Below, one piece after another: positions 9,811 through 17,503 of a stretch of DNA of 64,000 nucleotides (position 1 is the stretch's first letter; each line of letters opens with the position of its first letter). The notes under the pieces are model-generated. The model saw nothing but the letters and a program-made list of their open reading frames with translations. It was not told the origin of the DNA and searched no databases. The translations under genes were made by a program, and so were the position numbers. Source of the stretch: Streptomyces coeruleorubidus (GTDB lineage Bacteria > Actinomycetota > Actinomycetes > Streptomycetales > Streptomycetaceae); assembly GCF_028885415.1 (NCBI RefSeq), contig NZ_CP118527.1, positions 992,001-1,056,000 of the forward strand. The letters are read 5' to 3'.

Positions 9811-9842
9811 CGTCACTCTGTTCTCACGTCACTCTGGGTTTA
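9811..9842 (+). promoter_or_regulatory. Direct repeat and candidate BldD box
   Basis: CGTCACTCTG occurs at 9811-9820 and 9827-9836. The second copy extends to TCACTCTGGGTTTA (9829-9842), which matches the published BldD signature tnACnc(A/T)GnGTnAn at all core positions (ACTCTGGGT) with one mismatch at the outer A. It lies 119 bases upstream of the GHKL gene start. Confidence 0.4.
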
Positions 9843-9960
9843 CCGGCGATAACGCTGCGAACCAGCCCGCCGGCCACGACAGCGGGCGGCAGTGTCACGA
9901 AGGCGCCCTGCTGGATCCGAACTCCGTGTTCTTCCGGACCTCAGTCGGGGAGTCGCAGCC

Positions 9961-10494
9961 GTGATCAGCTACCCAAGCAGGCACTGCACGGTGGAGCTCC
10001 AAGCCCTGCCGTCGCGGATCGGCCAGGTCCGCAGAATCGTCTCTGCGCAGTTGCGCTACTGGCATCTGGACGCCCTGATCGACCGGGCCTCGCTCGGTGT
10101 GACGGAGCTGTTGTCCAACGTCCACCGCCATGCCCAGCCCGACAAGACGTGCACCGTGGAGATAGAGCTGCTGCTCGACCGGCTCACGGTCTCGGTACGC
10201 GACCACGACCCGCGGATGCCCGTGGTCGACAACGCCGAGCCGCTGGCGACCTGCGGGCGCGGGCTCGCGATGGTGGCCGCCATGAGCGAGAGCTGGGGCG
10301 TCCGGCCGGACGGCGAGTCCGGCAAGGTCGTGTGGTTCACCCTTCCGACGTCCTCCGCCGCGGTGGCGGCGCCGTCGCGCCGGGCGCGGCGCACGGTCCC
10401 GGAGAAACCCGCGCGCAGGTTCGCGGAGGTCGGGCACACCGCCGACGGGCTACGGCCCGAACATGCTCCCGCCCGGTCCGCCGTTGCCGGTTGA
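9961..10494 (+). CDS. GHKL ATP-binding (anti-sigma-factor-like) protein
   Basis: 177 residues. The Bergerat ATP-binding fold is clear: N-box VTELLSNVHRHA, G1-type VSVRDHDPRMPVV, and G2 GRGLAMVAAMSESWGV. These are the marks of HATPase_c proteins of the SpoIIAB/RsbW class, which bind sigma factors or anti-anti-sigma factors. The sequence strongly recalls the S. coelicolor regulator SCO4677, reported to interact with sigma F and BldG; this is from memory. GTG 9961 has GGGGAG 9 bases upstream. The C-terminal 50 residues are basic and low-complexity. The candidate BldD box upstream fits developmental control. Confidence 0.85.
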   Translation: MISYPSRHCTVELQALPSRIGQVRRIVSAQLRYWHLDALIDRASLGVTELLSNVHRHAQPDKTCTVEIELLLDRLTVSVRDHDPRMPVVDNAEPLATCGRGLAMVAAMSESWGVRPDGESGKVVWFTLPTSSAAVAAPSRRARRTVPEKPARRFAEVGHTADGLRPEHAPARSAVAG

Positions 10495-10585
10495 CCGGGC
10501 GGTGACCACCGTTCGCACGGCGGTCGCCGCCGGGTGAGGTACGCCGTCGGGCGCACCTCACCCGGCGGCGACGGCGACGCGGTTT

Positions 10586-10873
10586 TCACGCACCACCCCC
10601 CTTGGCCGTGCGCCCGAACTCCTCGTTCAGCACGGACAGCCGGCGCCAGTACTCGTCCTCGTCGATCTCGCCGGAGGCGAAGCGGTGGCCGAGGACGGCG
10701 ATGGGCGAGTCCTCCTCGGCCGTGGGCTGCCGCCAGGGGCCGCCGCGGCGTCCGCGCCACACGGTGCGGCGCAGCAGTGCGATGCCGCCGCCGATGATCA
10801 GGGCCCAGATCACCGGGAAGAGCAGGATCCAGGGGCCGGGGCCGCCGTCACCGAAGTTCGCCAGGGTATGCAT
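10586..10873 (-). CDS. Small membrane protein with SHOCT domain
   Basis: 95 residues. One hydrophobic helix (WILLFPVIWALIIGGGIALL) near residues 15-35 is followed by a basic patch and a C-terminal SHOCT motif with SPIAVLGHRFASGEIDEDEY and WRRL. SHOCT is a short oligomerisation domain often found at the C-terminus of small membrane proteins. ATG 10873 has GAGGAG 9 bases upstream; a longer reading upstream lacks ribosome-site support. It is divergent from the tetR gene, so it is a plausible regulatory target. Function unknown. Confidence 0.8.
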   Translation of the reverse strand: MHTLANFGDGGPGPWILLFPVIWALIIGGGIALLRRTVWRGRRGGPWRQPTAEEDSPIAVLGHRFASGEIDEDEYWRRLSVLNEEFGRTAKGGGA

Positions 10874-11016
10874 GTCGTTCAACTCCTCGGACGCGTTGCC
10901 GCGATGTCTTGTCTGTCGCTTCCGAGAGTCGCCCGGCGAGGGGCCTCCGGTCGTCGTACGGCCAGCGACAGTGGGCGTACGCCCTGGGGGGTAGGCACCC
11001 GGACGCGGTTCTGTAA

Positions 11017-11035
11017 CTACTGGTGTGTACAGTAG
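11017..11035. promoter_or_regulatory. TetR-type operator over the tetR promoter
   Basis: CTACTG (11017-11022), 7 bases, CAGTAG (11030-11035). The right arm overlaps the -10 element TACAGT (11028-11033). The GTG start at 11040 lies 7 bases after the -10, so the transcript is probably leaderless. Binding here would block the gene's own promoter. Confidence 0.6.
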
Positions 11036-11039
11036 GCGC

Positions 11040-11603
11040 GTGAGCACCTCGGAACGGCTGATCGAGTCCACCCGCGAGCTTCTGTGGGAGCGCGGCTATG
11101 TGGGCACGAGCCCCAAGGCGATCCTGGAGCGCGCGGGCGCCGGGCAGGGCAGCATGTACCACCACTTCAAGGGCAAGCCCGACCTCGCGCTGGCCGCGAT
11201 CCGGCGGACCGCCGAGGAGCTGCGGGCCACCGCCGCGGGAGTACTCGACGGGCCGGGGACGCCGTACGAGCGCATCGAGGCGTATCTGCGGCGCGAGCGG
11301 GATGTGCTGCGGGGCTGCCCGATCGGCCGGCTGACCATGGACCCGGACGTGAACGCCAGCGCCGAGCTGCGCGCGCCGGTCGACGAGACGCTCGACTGGC
11401 TCCGCGAGCGGATCGCCGGGATCGTCGAAGAGGGCAAGGAGCAGGGCCAGTTCGCGCCCTCGCTGAACGGCGGGGAGATCGCCGCGGCGGTCGTCGCGAC
11501 GGTCCAGGGCGGTTACGTCCTCGCCCGCGCCTCCGGCTCCCCCGCCGCGTTCGACGCGGGTGTGCGGGGTTTGCTGTCCCTGCTGGCACCGCGTCCTGTC
11601 TGA
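11040..11603 (+). CDS. TetR/AcrR-family regulator (YxaF/LmrA-like)
   Basis: 187 residues. The helix-turn-helix is ERLIESTRELLWERGYVGTS followed by KAILERAGAGQGSMYHHFKGK, typical of the YxaF/LmrA branch, with a ligand domain having the CPIGRLTMDPDVN segment. GTG 11040 is chosen because it follows a -10 element by 7 bases (leaderless); GTG 11025 would overlap the promoter. A 19-bp palindrome covers the promoter. The next gene is a DUF4865 remnant; tetR-DUF4865 pairs are common in actinomycetes, so the original target has probably decayed. Confidence 0.88.
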   Translation: MSTSERLIESTRELLWERGYVGTSPKAILERAGAGQGSMYHHFKGKPDLALAAIRRTAEELRATAAGVLDGPGTPYERIEAYLRRERDVLRGCPIGRLTMDPDVNASAELRAPVDETLDWLRERIAGIVEEGKEQGQFAPSLNGGEIAAAVVATVQGGYVLARASGSPAAFDAGVRGLLSLLAPRPV

Positions 11604-11613
11604 GGTGATCTGA

Positions 11614-11793
11614 ATGCATGTCACCTTGCCCGCCGACTACGACATGGGGGTCATCCGTGACCGTGTCCGTTGGGAGGTGGTGCACTTCTCCCTCTGGGAG
11701 CACGACACCCCGAAGGCCGACGGCGACGTGTTCGAGGTGCTGCACCTGTCGGCGCCGGGCCGGGACCGGCTGCCCCTGGGGCGCCGGTGGTGA
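11614..11793 (+). pseudogene. DUF4865 gene with large in-frame internal deletion
   Basis: A 59-residue frame whose first 18 or so residues (MHVTLPADYDMGVIRDRV) look like the start of a DUF4865 protein, and whose last 40 (WEVVHFSLWEHDTP... VLHLSAPGRDRL) look like its C-terminus. The family is normally about 190 residues, so roughly 130 central residues are missing while the frame is retained. GAGGTGAT precedes the ATG. Its stop overlaps the next start (GTGA). Family identity is from memory. It may now serve only as a translated leader for the downstream gene. Confidence 0.65.
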
Positions 11794-12698
11794 GCGCGGT
11801 CCGCACGGTGCTGGGGGACGTGCCGCCCGCAGAGCTGGGTGTGTGCGACGCCCACGATCACCTGTTCTTCGGCAGTCCACGGCTGCCCGGCCAGGAGCTG
11901 CGCAGCGTGGCGGCGGCGCGGGCGGAGCTGGTGGCGTTCCGGGGGCAGGGCGGCGGCGCCGTGGTGCAGTGGACGCCGTACGGGCTCGGGCGGCGGGCCG
12001 CCGATCTGCCGCCGCTGTCCCGGGAGACCGGGGTGCATGTGGTCGCGGCGACCGGGCTGCACCAGGCCGTCCACTACGACGAGGACACCCTGAAGAGGCT
12101 TCGGGGCCGGCTCACCGACGTCTTCGTCTCCGAACTCACCGAGGGCATAGGGGCGTCGGGGGTGCGGGCGGGGCTCGTCAAGGTCGCGGGCGGTTTCCAC
12201 GCCCTGGACGGGCACGCCCGCTGGACCATGACGGCGGCGGCCGAGGCGCATCATGCCACGGGCGTGACCGTCGCCGTGCATCTGGAGCTGGGCACCGGGG
12301 CGCTGGACGTACTGGACGTGCTGTGCGGGGAGTTGGGGATGCCGCCGCATCGCGTGGTGCTCGGGCACCTCAACCGCTCCCCCGACCTCGTGGTGCACCG
12401 GCAGGCGGCGGAGTCCGGGTGCTATCTGGCTTTTGACGGCCCGTCGCACGCCCACCACGCCACGGACTGGCGGATGCCGGATGCGGTACGGGCCCTCGCC
12501 GACGCCGGGTTCGGTGACCGGCTGCTGCTGGGCGCGGACACCACGACGGCCGCCGCCCGCTCGGTGGGCGGCGGCCCCGGGATGCCGTATCTGCTGCGCC
12601 GGGTGCGCCCGCGGCTCGTCCACGCGGTGGGCGAGGACCTGGTGGGGCGCATCCTCACGGAGAACCCGGGCCGGGCGTTCGCGGTGGAGTGGCGCTGA
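11790..12698 (+). CDS. Phosphotriesterase-family metal hydrolase
   Basis: 302 residues, TIM-barrel amidohydrolase. Metal ligands are visible: CDAHDHLFF (HxH), the bridging lysine in LVKVAGGFHAL, histidines in VAVHLELGTG and VVLGHLNRSPD, and the final Asp in LLGADTTTAAAR. This order matches phosphotriesterase-homology proteins, which act as lactonases or esterases; the true substrate is unknown. GTG 11790 overlaps the stop of the DUF4865 remnant by GTGA, so translation is coupled. It belongs to the tetR transcription unit and converges on the LysR gene. Confidence 0.85.
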   Translation: MSAVRTVLGDVPPAELGVCDAHDHLFFGSPRLPGQELRSVAAARAELVAFRGQGGGAVVQWTPYGLGRRAADLPPLSRETGVHVVAATGLHQAVHYDEDTLKRLRGRLTDVFVSELTEGIGASGVRAGLVKVAGGFHALDGHARWTMTAAAEAHHATGVTVAVHLELGTGALDVLDVLCGELGMPPHRVVLGHLNRSPDLVVHRQAAESGCYLAFDGPSHAHHATDWRMPDAVRALADAGFGDRLLLGADTTTAAARSVGGGPGMPYLLRRVRPRLVHAVGEDLVGRILTENPGRAFAVEWR

Positions 12699-12724
12699 GT
12701 TTGCTCCTTTGTACGCGGACGATG

Positions 12725-13642
12725 CTAGGTCGCCGGACGTGTTCGCGAGGAAGTCGCGGGTTCGGGCTTGGTGAATGCCTGCCGGCTGTGCGCAACCAAC
12801 TCACGCACCCCTGGGTTGTGCGTGCTCTTCCAGATCAGGGCGAGCAATGCGGGCGTATCGACATCGTCGATGGCGCGGGCGGTGAGCCGGTCACGGTGGT
12901 GCGCGGCCATGGAGTCGCTGAGGACGGCGACGGCCAGTCGGCGGGCGGCGAGGCCGGCAATGGCGTCCGCTGCGCTGGCCTGCAGAGTGATCGCGGGTCG
13001 GAGGCTCTGTGCGGCGCAGGCCTGGTCGAAAACCGTGCGCAGGCCGGTGCCGGGCGGCATGCACACGATCGGGTAGGCGATCACGTCGCGCAGGGTGACT
13101 CGCCGCTGTTTCGCCAAGGGGTGTCCGGCCGGGACTGCCGCGACGAGCCGCTCGCTGATGATGGTCAGCGCGTCCAGCCCGTCGGGGGTGGCGATTGCGG
13201 TCCCGATGAGTGCCAAGTCGACAGCGCCGGTGCGCACCCCCTCGACGAGTCGGTCGGAGTTGTCCTCCAGCAGCGAGATCTCCACAGCGGGATGCGCCTG
13301 ATGGAACGCTGCGAGGGCGTCGAACAGCGGGGTGAGGGTGCAGCCGATGACCATCCCGACGGTGAGCCGACCCCGGATCAGATCCGTCACCTCGCCAACC
13401 GTCTGGCCGACTGCCCCGGCGGCGGCGAGTGCGGCACGCGCGTGTTCGAGCGCGGCCCTTCCCGCGACGGTGAGAGTCACGGTGCGGGCAGATCGGTCGA
13501 ACAGCTCAGCACCGAGTTCGCGTTCCAGTTGACGGATCTGGGCGCTGACGCCGGACTGGCTGATGTGCACCCGTTCGGCCGCGCGAGTGAAGTTCCGCTC
13601 CTCGGCGACCGCGACGAAGTATTCCAGCTGCCTCAGCTCCAT
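12725..13642 (-). CDS. LysR-family transcriptional regulator
   Basis: 305 residues. The N-terminal helix-turn-helix reads MELRQLEYFVAVAEERNFTR then AAERVHISQSGVSAQIRQLE, and the periplasmic-binding-like effector domain follows (about 90-295). ATG 13642 is the standard LysR start; the upstream Shine-Dalgarno match is weak. It is divergent from a SnoaL-like gene with 100 bases between them. On the minus strand CTGGGAA and TTTCCAG form an inverted repeat over the start region, which fits the usual LysR control of a divergent neighbour. Confidence 0.92.
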   Translation of the reverse strand: MELRQLEYFVAVAEERNFTRAAERVHISQSGVSAQIRQLERELGAELFDRSARTVTLTVAGRAALEHARAALAAAGAVGQTVGEVTDLIRGRLTVGMVIGCTLTPLFDALAAFHQAHPAVEISLLEDNSDRLVEGVRTGAVDLALIGTAIATPDGLDALTIISERLVAAVPAGHPLAKQRRVTLRDVIAYPIVCMPPGTGLRTVFDQACAAQSLRPAITLQASAADAIAGLAARRLAVAVLSDSMAAHHRDRLTARAIDDVDTPALLALIWKSTHNPGVRELVAHSRQAFTKPEPATSSRTRPAT

Positions 13643-13643
13643 G

Positions 13644-13663
13644 ACTGGAAATTCTAGTTCCCA
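13644..13663. promoter_or_regulatory. Inverted repeat in the LysR/SnoaL divergent region
   Basis: CTGGAAA, 6 bases, TTCCCAG, a near-palindrome with one mismatched pair per arm. It touches the LysR start and lies about 80 bases upstream of the SnoaL-like start, a typical position for LysR autoregulation. Binder inferred. Confidence 0.45.
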
Positions 13664-13742
13664 GAAGATCCATCTGTTGGACTTCTGGGTCAATCCGCAG
13701 CGACGCTGGGAAGCACCGAAGCCCGAGGTCAGGAGGAACTTC

Positions 13743-14108
13743 ATGCCGGAGTACGAGAAGGCCATGCGCCCCGAAGACATCACCCGCTTGTTCGTCGAAC
13801 GATCCAATGCCGGTGACGCGGCCGGGGTCGCTGCGCTCTACGAAGAGGATGCGGTGATCGCCTACCCGCCCGGCGAGCTGACGGTGGGGCGGGAGGCTAT
13901 CCGTGCCCTGTGGGAGAAGGTGCTGGCCGGCGGTCCCCGCTTCGAGCCGGAACAACCGCTGCCGACGCTGATCAGCGGCGACATCGCCCTCACCTCGACC
14001 CCGCCGAAGGACGGGGCCGGTGCGCGGGCGCAGGTCGTCCGGCGCCAGCCCGACGGGAGCTGGCTGCGCCTGCTCGACCAACCCGAGTTCGTCCCACCCA
14101 CTCGCTGA
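13743..14108 (+). CDS. SnoaL-like / NTF2-fold small protein
   Basis: 121 residues. The opening MRPEDITRLFVERSNAGDAA and the segment VAALYEEDAVIAYPPGELT then VGREAIRALWEKVLA are typical of DUF4440/SnoaL-like NTF2-fold proteins, which act as small isomerases, cyclases or ligand-binding proteins. A strong AGGAGG precedes ATG 13743. It is the divergent partner of the LysR regulator and the likely target. No further genes follow in the unit; about 150 bases without clear function separate it from the next convergent gene. Confidence 0.85.
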   Translation: MPEYEKAMRPEDITRLFVERSNAGDAAGVAALYEEDAVIAYPPGELTVGREAIRALWEKVLAGGPRFEPEQPLPTLISGDIALTSTPPKDGAGARAQVVRRQPDGSWLRLLDQPEFVPPTR

Positions 14109-14264
14109 CGGAATCCGCGCAGGGCAGCTTCGACGCGGTGTGGCTCCGGGCCGCGCGCGCTCGCCGGCGTGTCGGTGGTCCGGATCGCGCGGACGGGCAC
14201 GGTGAGCGAGCGCGCGGTGAGCCGCTACGACAGCGTCAGGCCCTGACGGCGCGCTCCGTCGGCC

Positions 14265-14687
14265 TCAGCCCGCGGCCTGGTCGCTGTCCTTCATCTCTCC
14301 CCAGCCGTGCCAGCGGTCGACCTCGATCCAGGCGCTGACCCGGGGGCGGACGCGGTTCGGGTAGGGCTTGCCGGTGTAGTGCCGGGCGAGCAGGTCGATG
14401 TCGGCCAGGCCCTCGTCGTCGTACATCTCGGTGACGCGGCCGATGAGGGTGACGTGGGTGTACCAGTCGTCGGCGGCGAGGACGGTGAGGGTCACGCGCG
14501 GGTCGCGGCGCAGATGCTTCAGGCGGATCCGGCCCTCGTCGAGGTTGATCAGCACCCGGCCGTCCTTCCACGCGTACCAGGTGGCGGTGGAGACCGGTGT
14601 GCCGTCGGAGCGGAGCGTGGCCATGACGCACGGGTTGGGCCGGCTCAGCAGGGCGTCGGCCTCGGGCGGCAGCGGCGGCTTGGACAT
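14265..14687 (-). CDS. PPOX-class F420-dependent oxidoreductase
   Basis: 140 residues with the split-barrel flavin/F420 fold: RPNPCVMATLRSDGTPVSTA, TWYAWKDGRVLINLDEGR, RLKHLRRDPRVTLTVL, and a C-terminal YPNRVRPRVSAWIEVDRWHG. These match the pyridoxamine-phosphate-oxidase-like F420 reductases abundant in actinobacteria; the substrate is unknown. ATG 14687 has GGAGG 10 bases upstream. It starts 19 bases after the stop of the upstream dehydrogenase gene, so the two form an operon. Confidence 0.88.
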   Translation of the reverse strand: MSKPPLPPEADALLSRPNPCVMATLRSDGTPVSTATWYAWKDGRVLINLDEGRIRLKHLRRDPRVTLTVLAADDWYTHVTLIGRVTEMYDDEGLADIDLLARHYTGKPYPNRVRPRVSAWIEVDRWHGWGEMKDSDQAAG

Positions 14688-14706
14688 CGGGGAACCTCCA
14701 AGGTGA

Positions 14707-15597
14707 TCAGGCGGACGGGTTTTCGTCGAAACTCGCGAAGTAGGCGGCGGCCATGTCCTCGTCGCCATGGCCCTGGGCGGCGGCACGCTCCATGCGGGCG
14801 GCGGCGGCCTCGGCCACGTCCAGGCGGACGCCGTGGTCCGTACCGGCCTCGACGATGAGGCGGGCGTCCTTGGCCGCGGTGCTCACCGCGAACTGGGGCG
14901 GTGTGAGCCGGTCTTCGAGGACCAGGCCGGACTTGGCGTGCAGATAGCCCATGTCGAGCGGGCCGCCCGCGATGAGGTCGAGGAAACCGTGCGGGTCGAC
15001 GCCGAGGGCCTTCGCCAGCGCCAGGGCCTCACCGGCGGCGGCCGTGACGGCGAGCACCCAGCTGTTGGCGACCAGCTTCAGCCGGGTGGCGCCGCCGGCC
15101 GCCCCGTCCTCGCCTGCCCACACGGTGCGGGCGCCGACGGCGTCGAAGACCGGCGTCACCGTGGCCCGGCCCTCGACGGGGCCGGCGGCGAGCACGGTCA
15201 GCTGCCCGGCCTCGGCGGGCTGGCGGGTGCCGAGGACGGGGGCGTCGTAGAAGACCAGGCCGTGCTCGCGGGCGAAGGCGGCGAGGTCGGCGACGGCCTC
15301 GACGCCGGCGGTCGTGGACTGCACCCACGCGGCGCCGGGGCGCAGGGCGGGGGCGGCCTGGCGCATCGTGTCCAGGGCGGCGGGGCCGTCGTAGAGCATG
15401 GTCACGACGACGTCGCTGTCCCGGACCGCCTGGGCGGGGGTGTCGGCGATGTGCACGCCCTCGGCGGCCAGTGGCTCGGCCTTGGCGCGGGTGCGGTTCC
15501 AGGCGTGGACGGTGTGCCCGGCGCGGGCCAGGTTGCGGGCCATCGCGGCGCCCATGATGCCGGTGCCCAGGACGCTCACGGTGAGCTTGTCGGTCAT
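14707..15597 (-). CDS. 3-hydroxyisobutyrate dehydrogenase-like NAD(P)-dependent oxidoreductase
   Basis: 296 residues. The Rossmann motif VLGTGIMGAAMARNLARAG, the substrate signature WVQSTTAGVEAVADLAAFA, and the catalytic lysine in LKLVANSWVLA are typical of beta-hydroxyacid dehydrogenases (6-phosphogluconate dehydrogenase superfamily). The substrate could be 3-hydroxyisobutyrate, tartronate semialdehyde or a reduced imine (imine reductases share this fold). GAGGAAG precedes the ATG. It is the first gene of a two-gene unit with the PPOX gene. Confidence 0.85.
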   Translation of the reverse strand: MTDKLTVSVLGTGIMGAAMARNLARAGHTVHAWNRTRAKAEPLAAEGVHIADTPAQAVRDSDVVVTMLYDGPAALDTMRQAAPALRPGAAWVQSTTAGVEAVADLAAFAREHGLVFYDAPVLGTRQPAEAGQLTVLAAGPVEGRATVTPVFDAVGARTVWAGEDGAAGGATRLKLVANSWVLAVTAAAGEALALAKALGVDPHGFLDLIAGGPLDMGYLHAKSGLVLEDRLTPPQFAVSTAAKDARLIVEAGTDHGVRLDVAEAAAARMERAAAQGHGDEDMAAAYFASFDENPSA

Positions 15598-15657
15598 GAC
15601 GTCAACTTCCTCGTTCGTGCGGTGCGGGCGTGCCGCCTGCCGGTCCAGCCTGCCCGC

Positions 15658-15885
15658 TCAGGCGCGAGCCTTCCCGGAAGCGGCGCGGACAAGCCCGTCG
15701 AGCCATGCCTGATGACCGTTGAGCATCGGATTCGGGGCCTGCCGGGCCAGTTCGGCGGCGGGGCGGCCGATCCGGGTCTCCTGCGTGAGGATGCGGACGC
15801 GGCCACGGGGCAGCTCCGCAGCCAAGCTTCCTGGTGACGGGTGCCCCGGCCCGCGGAAGTCGTGTCCGGCCAACCGGAGAGTCAC
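15658..15885 (-). other. Possible short gene or remnant, unrecognised
   Basis: A 75-codon frame from GTG 15885. The distal part (residues near 20-75) has Streptomyces-like codon use and an ordinary composition (ELPRGRVRILTQETRIGRP), but I recognise no family. The upstream part merges into a frame antisense to ilvC sequence context without a clear ribosome site. It may be the C-terminal remnant of a deleted gene. The whole 350-base gap 15598-15947 holds nothing else I can support. Confidence 0.3.
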
Positions 15886-15947
15886 GGTGAAATACGCGAC
15901 TGGCTTCAGCGGGCGGCCGGCGCCTGATAGGCGCGTGCGGTGGCGGC

Positions 15948-17420
15948 TCAGGTCACCGAGATGTCCACGGACGGCCGCAGCTTCGCCGCCGCGGCCAGGG
16001 CCTCGTGCACGGGGTGGGCGGCGAAGGCCGCGAGCAGGGCCGCGTCCGCCGGGTGGTCGGCGGCCGGGTAGGCGATCTGCTCGTAGGCGGCGTGGAAGCG
16101 CGGGCCCCAGCGGCGGGCGCCGAGGCGGGCCGTGCGGGAGCAGTTGTCGACCATGTACGCCACGTCCCGCGCGTGCATGTACGGCAGCAGCGAGTCGACG
16201 GCCTCGATGACGGACTCGTTGACGATCTCCGACCAGGGGTGCCCGCGCTCGGCGAACTCGTCGATCTGGGCGGTCATGGTGGCGACGAACACGCCGGCTG
16301 TGAACGGGTCGACGGGCAGGTCGCGGGTGTCGCGCCGGGCCCGCACCCGGTCGCTCACCGACCACATCGGGGATCCCCCGATCCGGCTCATCGGGCCTGC
16401 GCCGAGCCGTCGTTCGGCGAGGATCACGCTGCGCAGTTCGGTGCCGTCGGCCACCTCGTCGTAGATCTCCGCGACGATCTCGCGCGCGGGGGCGTAGGCG
16501 GCCGTGTACGCCCGGTCGAAGACGTCCCGGCCCTCCTGGTCGAGGCCCTCGCGCACGGCCCGCAGTCCGGCTCGCGAGATGGTGCGGGCGATCGGGCCGG
16601 TGACGTTCTCGCAGGACCGTTCGTACGCCGTCACCTCGTCGTCGCCGGCGAGGCGGTAGCGGGTGTGGAGGCTCTCGACGATGCCGTGGACGGCGCCGAG
16701 CAGGATGGCGCGTTCGCCGACGATGTCGGAGAGGTATTCGCTGTCGAGCGTGGTGCGGAAGGTGTACGGCGAGCCGAGCGCCACGGACCAGCCGAGCGCC
16801 AGGTCGACAGCCCGTCCGTCGGGGTCTGCGTGCACGGCGAAACTGCTGTTGATGCCCGCGCCGTTGACCTCGGCGCCCTGCTGGTAGAGCCTGCGCACCG
16901 AGTCGCCCATGCCCTTGGGGCACACGGCGATCACCCCGTGGCCAGGCGGGAACTCGCCGCCCGTTTCCCGCAGATGCCCGAGCAGGAAGCCGTGTGAGAG
17001 GCCGATGACGGCGCCGGCTTTGAGGGCAGCGAAGATCTCCTCGTGATGGGCCGCGAGTGCGGCGTCGGCGATCAGCAGCATCACCAGGTCGCTGTCCGCG
17101 GCGACCGCGAGCCAGTCGCCGAGCGTGCCGTCGTCCTCGGTGAAGCCGTGGGCGCGGGCATCGGCGAGGGAGGAAGAGCCGGGGCGCAGTCCGACGGCCA
17201 CCCGGATGTCCGTGCCGGCCAGGGAGTCGCGGAGATTGAGGGCCTGCGCACGTCCCTGAGGTCCCCAGCCGAGGACACCGATGCGCCGGATCCCCGCGAA
17301 GGCCTGCGGGAGCAGCGGGAAGAGGTGCCGCCCGCTCCGCAGGACGGTCTCGGTGCCGCCGGGCACGTCCATGGTGTCGAGGGGGAAGACGCGGGAGGTG
17401 TACGTGGTCGTCGAGGTCAT
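15948..17420 (-). CDS. ilvC: Class II (plant-type) ketol-acid reductoisomerase
   Basis: 490 residues, against about 330 for the usual class I actinobacterial enzyme. It catalyses the NADPH- and Mg-dependent isomeroreduction of 2-acetolactate in branched-chain amino-acid synthesis. The Rossmann part has IGVLGWGPQGRAQALNLRDS and LGLSHGFLL-like VIGLSHGFLLGHL, then VIAVCPKGMGDSVRRLY; the all-helical part carries NESVIEAVDSLLPYMHAR and VDNCSRTARLGARRWGPRF. These runs resemble plant chloroplast enzymes more than the E. coli class II enzyme. ATG 17420 is chosen by homology. Divergent from ilvY with an IlvY-type palindrome between. Probably a second copy beside an ilvBNC-type gene elsewhere. Confidence 0.9.
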   Translation of the reverse strand: MTSTTTYTSRVFPLDTMDVPGGTETVLRSGRHLFPLLPQAFAGIRRIGVLGWGPQGRAQALNLRDSLAGTDIRVAVGLRPGSSSLADARAHGFTEDDGTLGDWLAVAADSDLVMLLIADAALAAHHEEIFAALKAGAVIGLSHGFLLGHLRETGGEFPPGHGVIAVCPKGMGDSVRRLYQQGAEVNGAGINSSFAVHADPDGRAVDLALGWSVALGSPYTFRTTLDSEYLSDIVGERAILLGAVHGIVESLHTRYRLAGDDEVTAYERSCENVTGPIARTISRAGLRAVREGLDQEGRDVFDRAYTAAYAPAREIVAEIYDEVADGTELRSVILAERRLGAGPMSRIGGSPMWSVSDRVRARRDTRDLPVDPFTAGVFVATMTAQIDEFAERGHPWSEIVNESVIEAVDSLLPYMHARDVAYMVDNCSRTARLGARRWGPRFHAAYEQIAYPAADHPADAALLAAFAAHPVHEALAAAAKLRPSVDISVT

Positions 17421-17446
17421 GGTCGAGTTGTAGGCTCGGCCGGAGC

Positions 17447-17463
17447 GTTGCGGCAAGCGCAAC
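17447..17463. promoter_or_regulatory. IlvY-type operator between ilvC and ilvY
   Basis: GTTGCG (17447-17452), 5 bases, CGCAAC (17458-17463). The core TTGC-N7-GCAA resembles E. coli IlvY sites and contains a T-N11-A LysR motif. It is the only perfect palindrome in the 83-base divergent region, 27 bases upstream of ilvC. Confidence 0.6.
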
Positions 17464-17503
17464 TTGTGCAGCGCCCTGTTGCATCGAATGAAAGGCGCAG
17501 GTC

